NCBI RefSeq assembly: GCF_021284765.1 | Contig: NZ_CP089924.1 | Coordinates: 372,001-436,000, forward strand | From: Lysobacter sp. 5GHs7-4 | GTDB taxonomy: Bacteria; Pseudomonadota; Gammaproteobacteria; Xanthomonadales; Xanthomonadaceae | Length of the DNA stretch: 64,000 nt | Direction: 5' to 3' | Position numbers and translations under genes: made by a program | The notes under the pieces: generated by a model | The model's database searches: none | The model's input: the letters and a program-made list of their open reading frames with translations, nothing else | What the model was told of the DNA's origin: nothing | In this document: one piece after another, positions 16,355 to 23,931 of the stretch | Layout of the letters: each line of letters starts with the position of its first letter | Position numbering within the stretch: the stretch's first letter is position 1

Positions 16355-17707
16355 ATGAACGACAGCACGCAAGCCACCGACGGCCGCCACGATTTCGATT
16401 TCTTCCACGGCCATTGGACGATCCGCAACGAGCGCCTGCGCGAACGCCTGGTCGGCTCCAGCGATTGGGAAGTGTTCGAGGCCACCCAACGCTGCGAGCC
16501 CATCCTGGGCGGGCTGGGCAACGTCGACGATTTCGTCACCGACTGGGGCCGGCCGGGCAGCGGGCAGAAATTCCTCGGCATGACCCTGCGCCTGTTCAAT
16601 CCCGAGACCCGCCAGTGGAGCCTGTACTGGGCCGGCAACCACGACGGCGTGCTGGAGCCGCCGGTGGTCGGCGCGTTCAAGGACGGCGTGGGCACCTTCG
16701 TCGGCGCGGCCGAGCACGAGGGCCGGCCGGTGCTGGCGAAATTCACCTGGGACCAGATCAGCGCCAACGCCGCGCACTGGCACCAGGCGTTCTCCACCGA
16801 CGGCGGCAAGACCTGGGAGACCAACTGGCACATGTGGATGCGCCGCATCGACGCGCACGGCCGCCTGGTCCACGACGACGCGGTGATCGAACTGCGCCAA
16901 TACACGATGCAGCCGGGCCGCCGCGACGAATTGATCGACCTGTTCGAACGCGAGTTCGTCGAGACCCAGGAGGCGGTGGGCATGCACGTGATCGGCCAGT
17001 TCCGCGATCTGGACGACCCCAACCGCTACGTCTGGTTGCGCGGCTTCCCGGGCATGCGCGAACGCGCCGCGTCGCTGACCTCGTTCTACTTCGGCCCGGT
17101 CTGGCAGCGCCACCGCGAGGCCGCCAACGCGACCTTGCTGGACAACGACGACGTGCTGTTGCTCAAGCCCGCGCGTCCGGGGTCCGGCTTCGCGCCGGCG
17201 CCGCTGGCGCGCGCGCCGGTCGGCAGCCAGGCGCGGCCCGAGGCGGTCTACGTGGCCGGCATCTGCTCGCTCAGCGCGCCGGCCGAGGAAGGCTTCGCGG
17301 ACCTGTTCGAATCGGCCTTCGCGCCGCTGCTGCGCGGCTCCGGTGCCGAACTGGTCGCCACCTACCTTACCGATGCCTCCGAGAACACCTTCCCGCGCCT
17401 GCCCGTGCGCGAGAACGAGCGCGTGTTCGTGTGGTTCGCGCGTTATGCCGACGAGGACCATTGGGCGCATGCGACGCGCACGCTGAACCTGGACCCGCAT
17501 TGGCGCGACACCCTGGTGGACGCGATGCTGGGCCACCTCAGTGCCGCACCGGCGATGCTGCGCCTGGGTCCGGCGGCGCGTTCCGAACTCGCCGATGGCG
17601 ACCCGGGCCACGCCGCCGCGGCGGTCGCCGCGCGCGCGATCGCGGCGGCTGCCGGTCCGCTGCGGCACGGACGCGACAGCGACGCGGAACTGGCGCACGT
17701 CTCGTAG
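16355..17707 (+). CDS. Fusion of a DUF1579-type domain with NIPSNAP-like ferredoxin-fold domains
   Basis: 450 residues. The first about 165 (GRHDFDFFHGHWTIRNERLRERL to TWETNWHMWMRR) match the preceding gene. The rest begins VIELRQYTMQPGRRDELIDLF and continues GQFRDLDDPNRYVWLRGFPGM, the typical start of a NIPSNAP domain (dimeric alpha-beta barrel). A second weaker copy follows (GICSLSAPAEEGFADLFESAF, VFVWFARYADEDHW). There is no signal peptide, unlike the neighbour's longer form. The reaction is unknown; members of this fold often handle hydrophobic or quinone-like ligands. I place the start at ATG 16355, because the frame upstream is only the shadow of the first paralogue. Confidence 0.75.
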   Translation: MNDSTQATDGRHDFDFFHGHWTIRNERLRERLVGSSDWEVFEATQRCEPILGGLGNVDDFVTDWGRPGSGQKFLGMTLRLFNPETRQWSLYWAGNHDGVLEPPVVGAFKDGVGTFVGAAEHEGRPVLAKFTWDQISANAAHWHQAFSTDGGKTWETNWHMWMRRIDAHGRLVHDDAVIELRQYTMQPGRRDELIDLFEREFVETQEAVGMHVIGQFRDLDDPNRYVWLRGFPGMRERAASLTSFYFGPVWQRHREAANATLLDNDDVLLLKPARPGSGFAPAPLARAPVGSQARPEAVYVAGICSLSAPAEEGFADLFESAFAPLLRGSGAELVATYLTDASENTFPRLPVRENERVFVWFARYADEDHWAHATRTLNLDPHWRDTLVDAMLGHLSAAPAMLRLGPAARSELADGDPGHAAAAVAARAIAAAAGPLRHGRDSDAELAHVS

Positions 17708-17812
17708 GGCGCGCGCCATGTCCGCCTTGCCGTCGCCGCCCACGCCCCTGCCGCCGGCCCGCCGCCCGTGCGCCGCTGTTGAGCGCCGTGGCCGGGCGCG
17801 GGATCATGCGGC

Positions 17813-18511
17813 ATGCGCCGTGCCGACCGACTGTTCCTGCTGATCCATGCCCTGCGCGGACGCCGCCAAGCGATCACCGCCCAGCAGCTGGCCAAGACGC
17901 TGGCGGTGTCGCTGCGCACGGTCTACCGCGACGTCGCCGACCTGCAGCGTTCGGGCGTGCCGATCGAAGGCGAGGCCGGCGTGGGCTATGTGCTGCGCAA
18001 GGGTTCGGACATCCCGCCGCTGATGTTCAGTCCCGACGAGCTCGAAGCCCTGGTCGTCGGCACGCGTTTCGTGCGCGCGTTCGCGGGCGAACGCCTGGGC
18101 GAAAGCGCCACCGCGGCGCTGCTCAAGATCGAGGCGGTGCTGCCGTCGGAGCTCAAGGACCGCAGCCGCCGCACCCGCATCTTCGCCCCGCAGTTGGGCG
18201 ACCGCATCGAGGCCAGCGGCGTCATCGACGCCCTGCACGCGGCGATCTCCGAGCTGCGCGTGCTGCGGCTGACCTACCGCGACAACGAGGCGCGCGCCAG
18301 CCAGCGCGAGATCGAACCGCTGTGCCTGTCGTTCTGGGGCGGCAGCTGGACCCTGGGCGCGTGGTGCCGCCTGCGCGGCGATTTCCGCAACTTCCGCCCC
18401 GACCGCATCGTCGACTACGCCCCCACCGGCGAGATCTTCGGCGACAGCCGCGAGCGCGGCCTGGACGCCTATCTGCGTTCGGTCGGCGCCAACCCCGCCG
18501 AGGTCGGCTGA
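17813..18511 (+). CDS. YafY-family HTH regulator with WYL domain
   Basis: 232 residues. The N-terminal winged helix-turn-helix is MRRADRLFLLIHALRGRRQAITAQQLAKTLAVSLRTVYRDVADL (about 1-44), with GVPIEGEAGVGYVLRKG as the wing. The WYL ligand-sensing domain begins near residue 140 and shows LRLTYRD, IEPLCLSFWGGSWTLGAWCRLRGDFRNFRPDRI. Here the eponymous WYL is changed to WTL. It lies just after the NIPSNAP fusion gene (105 bp), a common arrangement for regulators that control the neighbour. Confidence 0.88.
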   Translation: MRRADRLFLLIHALRGRRQAITAQQLAKTLAVSLRTVYRDVADLQRSGVPIEGEAGVGYVLRKGSDIPPLMFSPDELEALVVGTRFVRAFAGERLGESATAALLKIEAVLPSELKDRSRRTRIFAPQLGDRIEASGVIDALHAAISELRVLRLTYRDNEARASQREIEPLCLSFWGGSWTLGAWCRLRGDFRNFRPDRIVDYAPTGEIFGDSRERGLDAYLRSVGANPAEVG

Positions 18512-18790
18512 AGGCCGGCGCACGTCGGCGATGAATGCGCGACGGCCGCCGGAACCGGCCGTTTTGCGGCGCCGTCGACACGGCCGCTGCGGTCGCGCGG
18601 CACAGGCTTTCGACCCGATCCGAGCCGGTTTCGCGCCCGTGTCGGCGACCGCTCGGGCGCGACGACGAAAAAAAAGCGCTTTTTCCGCCATTCGGCGCTT
18701 GGCGTGGCCGCGTTGTTGCCCTACATTCCGCCTTGCCGAAGGGGTTTCCTGGCAAACCATCCATTCATCCAGCATCACCGGGACAAATAA

Positions 18791-19177
18791 ATGGCGACGA
18801 AGAAGAAAGTTGTTGCGAAGAAGAAGGCGGCTCCGAAGGCCGCCGCCAAGCCGGCCGCTCCGAAGCCGATCAAGGAAGCGCTGAGCAAGTCGGGCCTGGT
18901 CGCCCACCTGGCCGAAGCCACCGGCGTTGTGGCCAAGGACGTGCGCGCGATCCTCGGCGCGCTGGAAGGCGCCGTGCACGCTTCGATCAGCAAGAAGGGC
19001 GCTGGCGCGTTCACCCTGCCGGGCATCCTGAAGATCACCGCCGTCAACGTGCCGGCCAAGGCCAAGCGCAAGGGCATCAACCCCTTCACCAAGGAAGAGC
19101 AGTGGTTCGCTGCCAAGCCGGCTTCGGTGAAGGTCAAGGTGCGTCCGCTCAAGAAGCTCAAGGACGCCGCGGCCTGA
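18791..19177 (+). CDS. HU-family histone-like DNA-binding protein with Lys/Ala tail
   Basis: 128 residues. A basic, low-complexity N-terminal tail (MATKKKVVAKKKAAPKAAAK...) of about 28 residues precedes the HU/IHF core: SGLVAHLAEATGVVAKDVRAILGALEGAVHASI, then GAFTLPGILKITAVNVPAK, the DNA-binding arm with RKGINPFTKE, and the closing VKVRPLKKLKDA. It bends and compacts DNA in the nucleoid. The tail is typical of xanthomonad HU variants. The 279-bp upstream gap contains an A8GCGCT5 palindrome (18668-18684) and no gene. Confidence 0.93.
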   Translation: MATKKKVVAKKKAAPKAAAKPAAPKPIKEALSKSGLVAHLAEATGVVAKDVRAILGALEGAVHASISKKGAGAFTLPGILKITAVNVPAKAKRKGINPFTKEEQWFAAKPASVKVKVRPLKKLKDAAA

Positions 19178-19222
19178 TCGCCCGTCCCGCGGAGCGCGGC
19201 CTGGCGCCGCCTCCGCACGCCG

Positions 19223-19250
19223 CACCCTCTTCCGTCCGCGGAAGGGGGTG
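19223..19250 (+). terminator. Probable terminator hairpin after the HU gene
   Basis: CACCCTCTTCC pairs with GGAAGGGGGTG over 11 positions (one G-U) around a 6-base loop, 45 bp past the HU stop. A T-run (TTTTTCTCTC) occurs only about 25 bp later, so it may act as a stability hairpin as much as a terminator. Confidence 0.55.
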
Positions 19251-19400
19251 TGCGCTCCGCCCGGCCCGCGGCCGCGGCGCTGGATTTTTCTCTCTGCCCA
19301 GGTCATAGCGACCCCGCTCGTCGCGCCGGGCATATCTCATCCGCGAATCGAACGTCGGCCGCAAGGCGGGCGCAATGCCGCGTGCGCGCCAAGCCGGTCT

Positions 19401-19493
19401 TCCCCCTTTGTAGAGGTGATTGAGGGGATCTACTCTTCCTGGCCACGAGCAAAAGCAAATCCCCCCTTGCCCTCCTTTTTCAAAGGGGGGAAC
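19401..19493. repeat. Pair of dispersed CCCCCTTT/AAAGGGGG repeats
   Basis: A degraded left copy (19401-19430, TCCCCCTTTGTAGAGG...) and a good right copy (19449-19493, GCAAAAGCAAATCCCCCC to CAAAGGGGGGAAC) are inverted relative to each other, as at 11138-11231. Confidence 0.7.
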
Positions 19494-19592
19494 AGAGCGC
19501 GGGGATGGTGATTGACGCGGCGCTGTCGGTGATGCGGCGCGCTCCGGGTTTGGCGAACCTTGCTGCGACAGATCCGCACTCGCGTCGATTTG

Positions 19593-19634
19593 CCTCCCCT
19601 TTGACAAAGGGGGATGGAGGGGGATTTGCTTTTG
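19593..19634. repeat. Dispersed CCCCTTT/AAAGGGGG repeat next to the NarL-type regulator stop
   Basis: CCTCCCCTTTGACAAAGGGGG, then GGAGGGGGATTTGCTTTTG. It ends about 20 bp before the stop of the minus-strand response regulator and could serve as its terminator. The whole 19178-19656 gap contains only these repeats and the HU hairpin. Confidence 0.7.
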
Positions 19635-19656
19635 CCGCGAATGCTCCCGAGCGCCC

Positions 19657-20289
19657 TCAAATCACCCGCAACGTAATCGCCTTCAACACCGCCCGCGTGC
19701 GATCGCGCGTGTCCAGCTTTTCCAGGATCACCGACACGTAATTCTTGACCGTGCCCTCGGCCAGGAACATCGCGCGTGCGATTTCCTTGTTGGAATAGCC
19801 GCCGGCCATCAGCCGCAGCACCGAGACCTCGCGCTCGGTGAACAGCGCGCGCGGCGCGTCGTCGGCGTGGTAGCGGTAGCGCGCGCGCACCGGCTCGGTG
19901 CTGACCGGCTGCAGCAGGGTGTCGCCGGCGGCGACGCGCACGATCGCGTCGTACAGGTCTTCCGGCGCGGCGTCCTTGAGCAGGAAGCCCTGAGCGCCGG
20001 CCTCGGTCGCGCGCAGCAGCAGGTCGCCGTCGTCGAAGGTGGTCAGCAGCAGCACCGGCGTGCGGTCGCCGCGCTCGCGCAGCCGCACCAGCGCCTCGAT
20101 GCCGTCGACGCCGGGCATGCGGATGTCGCTGAGGATCACGTCGACCGGATGCTCGGACAATCGCGTCAGCAAGGCCTCGCCGTCGTCGGCCTCGAACACG
20201 ATGCTCACGCCCTGCAGCTCCAGCAAGGCGCGCAGGCCCGCGCGCACCAGGGCCTGGTCGTCGGCCAGGGCGATGCGCGGCGCGCTCAT
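19657..20289 (-). CDS. NarL/FixJ-family response regulator
   Basis: 210 residues. Receiver domain with ADD (9-11), phospho-acceptor D55 in VILSDIRMPG, and the Lys in GFLLKDAAPEDL. The C-terminal LuxR-type HTH is LFTEREVSVLRLMAGGYSNKEIARAMFLAEGTVKNYVSVILEKL (about 149-192). Its start overlaps the stop of the upstream sensor kinase gene (ATGA on the minus strand), so the two are a coupled pair. The target genes are unknown; nothing nearby on the same strand is an obvious output. Confidence 0.92.
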   Translation of the reverse strand: MSAPRIALADDQALVRAGLRALLELQGVSIVFEADDGEALLTRLSEHPVDVILSDIRMPGVDGIEALVRLRERGDRTPVLLLTTFDDGDLLLRATEAGAQGFLLKDAAPEDLYDAIVRVAAGDTLLQPVSTEPVRARYRYHADDAPRALFTEREVSVLRLMAGGYSNKEIARAMFLAEGTVKNYVSVILEKLDTRDRTRAVLKAITLRVI

Positions 20290-21452
20290 GCCGGCAGCTC
20301 CGCGTCGATGCGCAGCGCGCCGCGTCCGGTGGTCTGCAGGGCCAGGCTGCCGCCGGCCGCCGAGACGCGTTCGCGCATGCCGGCCAGGCCGTTGCCTTCG
20401 TGCAGCGCGCCGCGCACGCGGCCGTCGTCCTCGACGCTGATGCGCAGCCGCGCGCCCTCGCGCCCGATCGCCACCCGCACCCAGTCGGCATCGGCGTGGC
20501 GGGCGCTGTTGGTCAGCGCTTCCTGAACCAGGCGCAGGATGGTTTCGGCGATCGCCGGATCGGTCAGGTGCACGTCCGGCGCGATGCTCAGCTCCAGGCG
20601 CGGGCGCGGCATCGGCGCGGCCAGCGCGCGCAGCGCCACGCCCAGATCCAGGCCGCGGGTATCGCGCAGCGCCTGCACCACGTTGCGGATATCGCCCAGC
20701 AATTCGCCCGACAAGCGCTGCGCGATCGCGATTTCCGGGCGCTTGGCGTAATCCGGGTCGGCGGCCAGCGCGCGCAGGTTCAAGGTCATGGCGGTGAGTT
20801 TGTGGCCGGCGACGTCGTGCAGCTCGCGCGCCACCCGCAGGCGTTCGGCGTCGCGCGCGCTGTCGGCCAGCAGGGCGCGCGTGGCCAGCAGGTCGGCGTT
20901 GACGCGCGAGAGCTGGTCGCGCGCCTCCTCGGCGCGGCGCGCGTAGTGCGCGATCAGCGACGAGAACGCCTGAAAGCCGGCGAAGATCAGCACCACGATC
21001 AGGGCCGCGTTATGGCCCGACGCGCGCAGCACCAGGAGCAGGGCCAGGTCGATCAACAGCAACGCCGCCAGGGTGGTGCGGGCCGAATAAACCATCGCCA
21101 GCTGCGCCGACAGGATCACCAGCAGCGCCGGCGAGGTGCCGCCGCGCGGCGCCAGCCAGCTCACCGCCAATGCGCAGACCGCTTCGGAAGCCAGCAGCGC
21201 CGCGGTCAGCGCGCGCTGGCTGCGCGGCACGAAATCGCCGATCAGGAACGCCAGCGCGAACCCCGCCATCGCCAGCCACTGCCCCGGATTGTCCGGGCTG
21301 TCGTCGAAGCGCAGCGACAGCGCCACCGCCAGCCAGGTCAGCAGCGCCGGCAGGTTCATCGGCTGGAACACCACGCGCAGGAACGCGTTGTCCAGGATCG
21401 TGCGTTCGAACAAGGACTTCATGCCTGATGACTGCATGCCTGAGGACTTCAT
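20286..21452 (-). CDS. Membrane sensor histidine kinase, HisKA_3 (NarX/DesK) type
   Basis: Up to 388 residues. About five hydrophobic helices (33-170) precede a coiled-coil and the HisKA_3 motif LRVARELHDVAGHKLTAM (H212). In the ATPase domain LVQEALTNSARHA (N box) is intact. The first glycine box reads EDDGRVRG instead of the usual DNGxG; GNGLAGMRERV is normal. The start is uncertain: three in-frame ATGs sit in a 15-bp repeat (MKSSGMQSSGMKS). I give the longest, but ATG 21422 is equally good. Confidence 0.88.
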   Translation of the reverse strand: MKSSGMQSSGMKSLFERTILDNAFLRVVFQPMNLPALLTWLAVALSLRFDDSPDNPGQWLAMAGFALAFLIGDFVPRSQRALTAALLASEAVCALAVSWLAPRGGTSPALLVILSAQLAMVYSARTTLAALLLIDLALLLVLRASGHNAALIVVLIFAGFQAFSSLIAHYARRAEEARDQLSRVNADLLATRALLADSARDAERLRVARELHDVAGHKLTAMTLNLRALAADPDYAKRPEIAIAQRLSGELLGDIRNVVQALRDTRGLDLGVALRALAAPMPRPRLELSIAPDVHLTDPAIAETILRLVQEALTNSARHADADWVRVAIGREGARLRISVEDDGRVRGALHEGNGLAGMRERVSAAGGSLALQTTGRGALRIDAELPA

Positions 21453-21597
21453 GCCTGCATGCTGCGTGCGCCCGCGCGCGCTGGCAATGGCCGTTGGGCG
21501 AAAGGTGACTTCCGGCAGGTCGCGTCGGTGACCGCGGGCACTGCGTCGGCGTCCGCCGCCGGCCGACCCTGTGCGCCACCGCCAAGGAGACGCCGAT

Positions 21598-22323
21598 ATG
21601 ACCGCCTACTCGATCCTGGTTGCCGCGCACGGTGCGATCGGCGCGATCGCGCTGGTCACGTTCTGGGCCGCCGCCGCGCTGCGCAAGGGCAGTCCGGCGC
21701 ACCGCCGTTTCGGCCAGGCCTACCTGCTGGCGATGCTGGGCATCCTGGTCACCGCCGTGCCGATGGCGCTGGTGCGTTACGCGCAGGGCCAGGTCTACAC
21801 CGCGGTGTTCCTGGGCTATCTGGTGGCGATCACCGCCAACGGCGTGTGGGCGGCGTGGCGTGCGATCCGCGACAAGCACGACGTCGCGCGCTACACCGGT
21901 CCGGTCTATGTCGCCTCCGGCATGCTGGCCTTGCTGGCCGGCCTGGGTGTGCTGGCGCTGGGACTGCGCGACGGCTCGCCGCTGTTCATCGGTTTTTCCG
22001 CGATAGGCCTGTACGTGGGCTACGACACCTTGAACAAGCGCCTGCACCGCCAGCGCCTGGCCGCGCGCCCGCGCTGGTGGCTGATCGAGCATTACAGCGC
22101 GATGCTGGGCAACGCCATCGCCACCCACATCGCGTTCCTGGGCATCGGTCTGCCGCGCCTGTTGCCGGCGGTGGACGGCACGGCCCTGCACTACGTCGCC
22201 TGGTTCGGTCCGCTGCTGGCGGCGGTGATCGCCAAAGTGCTGTTGGATCGCAAGTACGCCGCGCCCCGGCGCGGGGCGGCGCCGGCTACCGCGCTGGGCG
22301 GCGAAAGTTCGCGCGCGGCGTGA
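21598..22323 (+). CDS. Multi-spanning membrane protein (DUF2306-like)
   Basis: 241 residues, with AAGGAGA 8 bp before the ATG at 21598. About seven hydrophobic helices are visible. The opening (ILVAAHGAIGAIALVTFWAAAALRKG followed by AHRRFGQAYLLAML) has the small-residue helix, then KGS..HRR.G, seen in DUF2306-type membrane proteins. The LIEHYSAMLGNAIATHIAFLG helix carries two His that might bind haem or metal. The function is unknown. It is divergent from the sensor kinase operon. Confidence 0.65.
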   Translation: MTAYSILVAAHGAIGAIALVTFWAAAALRKGSPAHRRFGQAYLLAMLGILVTAVPMALVRYAQGQVYTAVFLGYLVAITANGVWAAWRAIRDKHDVARYTGPVYVASGMLALLAGLGVLALGLRDGSPLFIGFSAIGLYVGYDTLNKRLHRQRLAARPRWWLIEHYSAMLGNAIATHIAFLGIGLPRLLPAVDGTALHYVAWFGPLLAAVIAKVLLDRKYAAPRRGAAPATALGGESSRAA

Positions 22324-22440
22324 CCGGCGCCACGAGGGTCAGATTCCGTTCGGTTATGTGCGTGTGCGATTTGCTTTTGGCCCAGATGCGCGCATTAACC
22401 GCCGCTTTACCTGCGCCTGCACGCGATCCACTAGAACTAC

Positions 22441-22460
22441 GCCTCACCCCCACGTGAGGC
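22441..22460 (+). promoter_or_regulatory. Hairpin that sequesters the ribosome site of the FAD protein gene
   Basis: GCCTCAC-CCCCAC-GTGAGGC folds into a 7-bp stem. Its 3' arm contains GAGG, the only Shine-Dalgarno-like sequence before the ATG at 22468, so translation initiation may depend on opening it. Confidence 0.45.
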
Positions 22461-22467
22461 AGCGCAC

Positions 22468-23859
22468 ATGCGGATCACGATCATCGGCGCCGGCTTCAGC
22501 GGCAGCGCCCTGGCGAGCGAACTGGCGGCGCAGGCCGGCGCCGACGTCGACATCACCCTGGTCGGCGTGGCCGAGAGTTACGGCCGTGGCGTGGCCTACG
22601 GCGAAGCGCGGCCGGAGCATCTGCTCAACGTGCGTGCGCGCGATCTGGGCGCGGCCGCCGACTATCCGGGCGAGTTCGCCGACTGGCTCAATCTGACCGA
22701 GCGCGCGCGCCACAGCTTCCTGCCGCGGCTGCTGTACGGCGAATACCTGCACGCGCGCTTGCGCGCGGCCGCCGACACCAGCGCGGCGACGCTGCACCTG
22801 GTCGAACAGGAAGCGATCGCGGTCGAGCGCAGCCCCGGCGGTTTCCGCGTGCATCTGGCCGACGGCAGCGACTTCTTCAGCGAGCGCGTGGTGTTGAGTT
22901 TGGGCGCGCTGCCGCCGCAACCCTTGGCCGGGGTGGGCCCGCGCCTGGCGGTGCACGCCAGCTATCTGGGCTGGCCCTGGCAGGACGGTGCGATCGACCG
23001 CATCGCGCCGGACGCGCGCCTGCTGGTGGTCGGCACCGGCCTGACCATGGCCGACGTGGTCGCGACCCTGCGCCGGCGCGGCCACACGGGGCCGATCGCG
23101 GCGCTGTCGCGCCACGGCCTGTTGCCGCGCCGCCACCTGGACGAAGCCAGCCCGCCGATCGCGCTGCCACCGACGGTGCTGCAGGCCTTGAACGCCCACG
23201 ATCTGCGCCAGTTGCTGCGCGCGCTGCGCATGCTGCTGCCGATCGTGTCGGACTGGCGCAGCCTGATCGACGCGCTGCGGCCCTACCTGCAGGGCTACTG
23301 GCGCGGCCTGCCGCCGCCGCAGCGCGCGCGCTTCCTGCGCCACCTGCGTTCGCACTGGGAAAGCGTGCGCCACCGCCTGGCGCCGCCGGTCGCGGCCGAG
23401 TTGGACGCGCTGCAGGTCAGCGGTCAGCTCACCGTGCGCGCCGGCCGCCTGTTGCGCGCGCGCCGCGGTGCCGATTCGGTGGAGGCGCTGATCCGCGAAC
23501 GCGGCCAGAGCCAGGTCCGCAGCGAGCACTACGACGTGCTGATCCGCGCCACCGGTTTCGACACCGACATCGAGCGCACCACCCATCCGCTGATCGCGCA
23601 CCTGCGCGAATCCGGACTGATCAGCGCCGATCCGCTGCGCCTGGGCTTGAACGCTTCGGAGCGCTACGAGGCGCTGGACGGCAACGGCGCGCCGGTGCGC
23701 GGCCTGTATGTCCTGGGCCCGTTGCTGCGCGGGCGCTTGTGGGAAATCACCGCGGTGCCGGAGCTGCGCATGGCCGCGCGCGCATTGGCGCGTCAGTTGT
23801 CGGCCGCCACCGACGCCGCGCCGCGGCCGATGCCGGTCGCGCGCGCGGCGCGCGCCTGA
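22468..23859 (+). CDS. FAD/NAD(P)-binding oxidoreductase
   Basis: 463 residues. The N-terminal dinucleotide fold begins MRITIIGAGFSGSALASEL. YGRGVAYGEARPEHLLNVRA fits the FAD-NAD(P)-binding family found in hydroxyacylglutathione- and siderophore-related clusters (family known mostly by sequence). A second nucleotide fold, LLVVGTGLTMADVVATLRRRG, lies near residue 187-207, and ATGFDTDIERTTHPL is the usual C-terminal flavoprotein motif. The enzyme probably uses FAD and a nicotinamide cofactor in the cytosol. The substrate is unknown. A stem-loop covers its ribosome site. Confidence 0.82.
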   Translation: MRITIIGAGFSGSALASELAAQAGADVDITLVGVAESYGRGVAYGEARPEHLLNVRARDLGAAADYPGEFADWLNLTERARHSFLPRLLYGEYLHARLRAAADTSAATLHLVEQEAIAVERSPGGFRVHLADGSDFFSERVVLSLGALPPQPLAGVGPRLAVHASYLGWPWQDGAIDRIAPDARLLVVGTGLTMADVVATLRRRGHTGPIAALSRHGLLPRRHLDEASPPIALPPTVLQALNAHDLRQLLRALRMLLPIVSDWRSLIDALRPYLQGYWRGLPPPQRARFLRHLRSHWESVRHRLAPPVAAELDALQVSGQLTVRAGRLLRARRGADSVEALIRERGQSQVRSEHYDVLIRATGFDTDIERTTHPLIAHLRESGLISADPLRLGLNASERYEALDGNGAPVRGLYVLGPLLRGRLWEITAVPELRMAARALARQLSAATDAAPRPMPVARAARA

Positions 23860-23931
23860 GCGGCGCGCCAAGACCGGACTGGCCGTTGTCGTGCCGGCCC
23901 GTGTTGGGCCGGCGGGCTCCGCGCGGCTCGC

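Noticed and set aside
18668..18684. A8GCGCT5 palindrome upstream of HU as terminator
   Set aside because: Stem has no loop and is mostly A-T; it could be a promoter or HU-binding site instead, so I left it unassigned.
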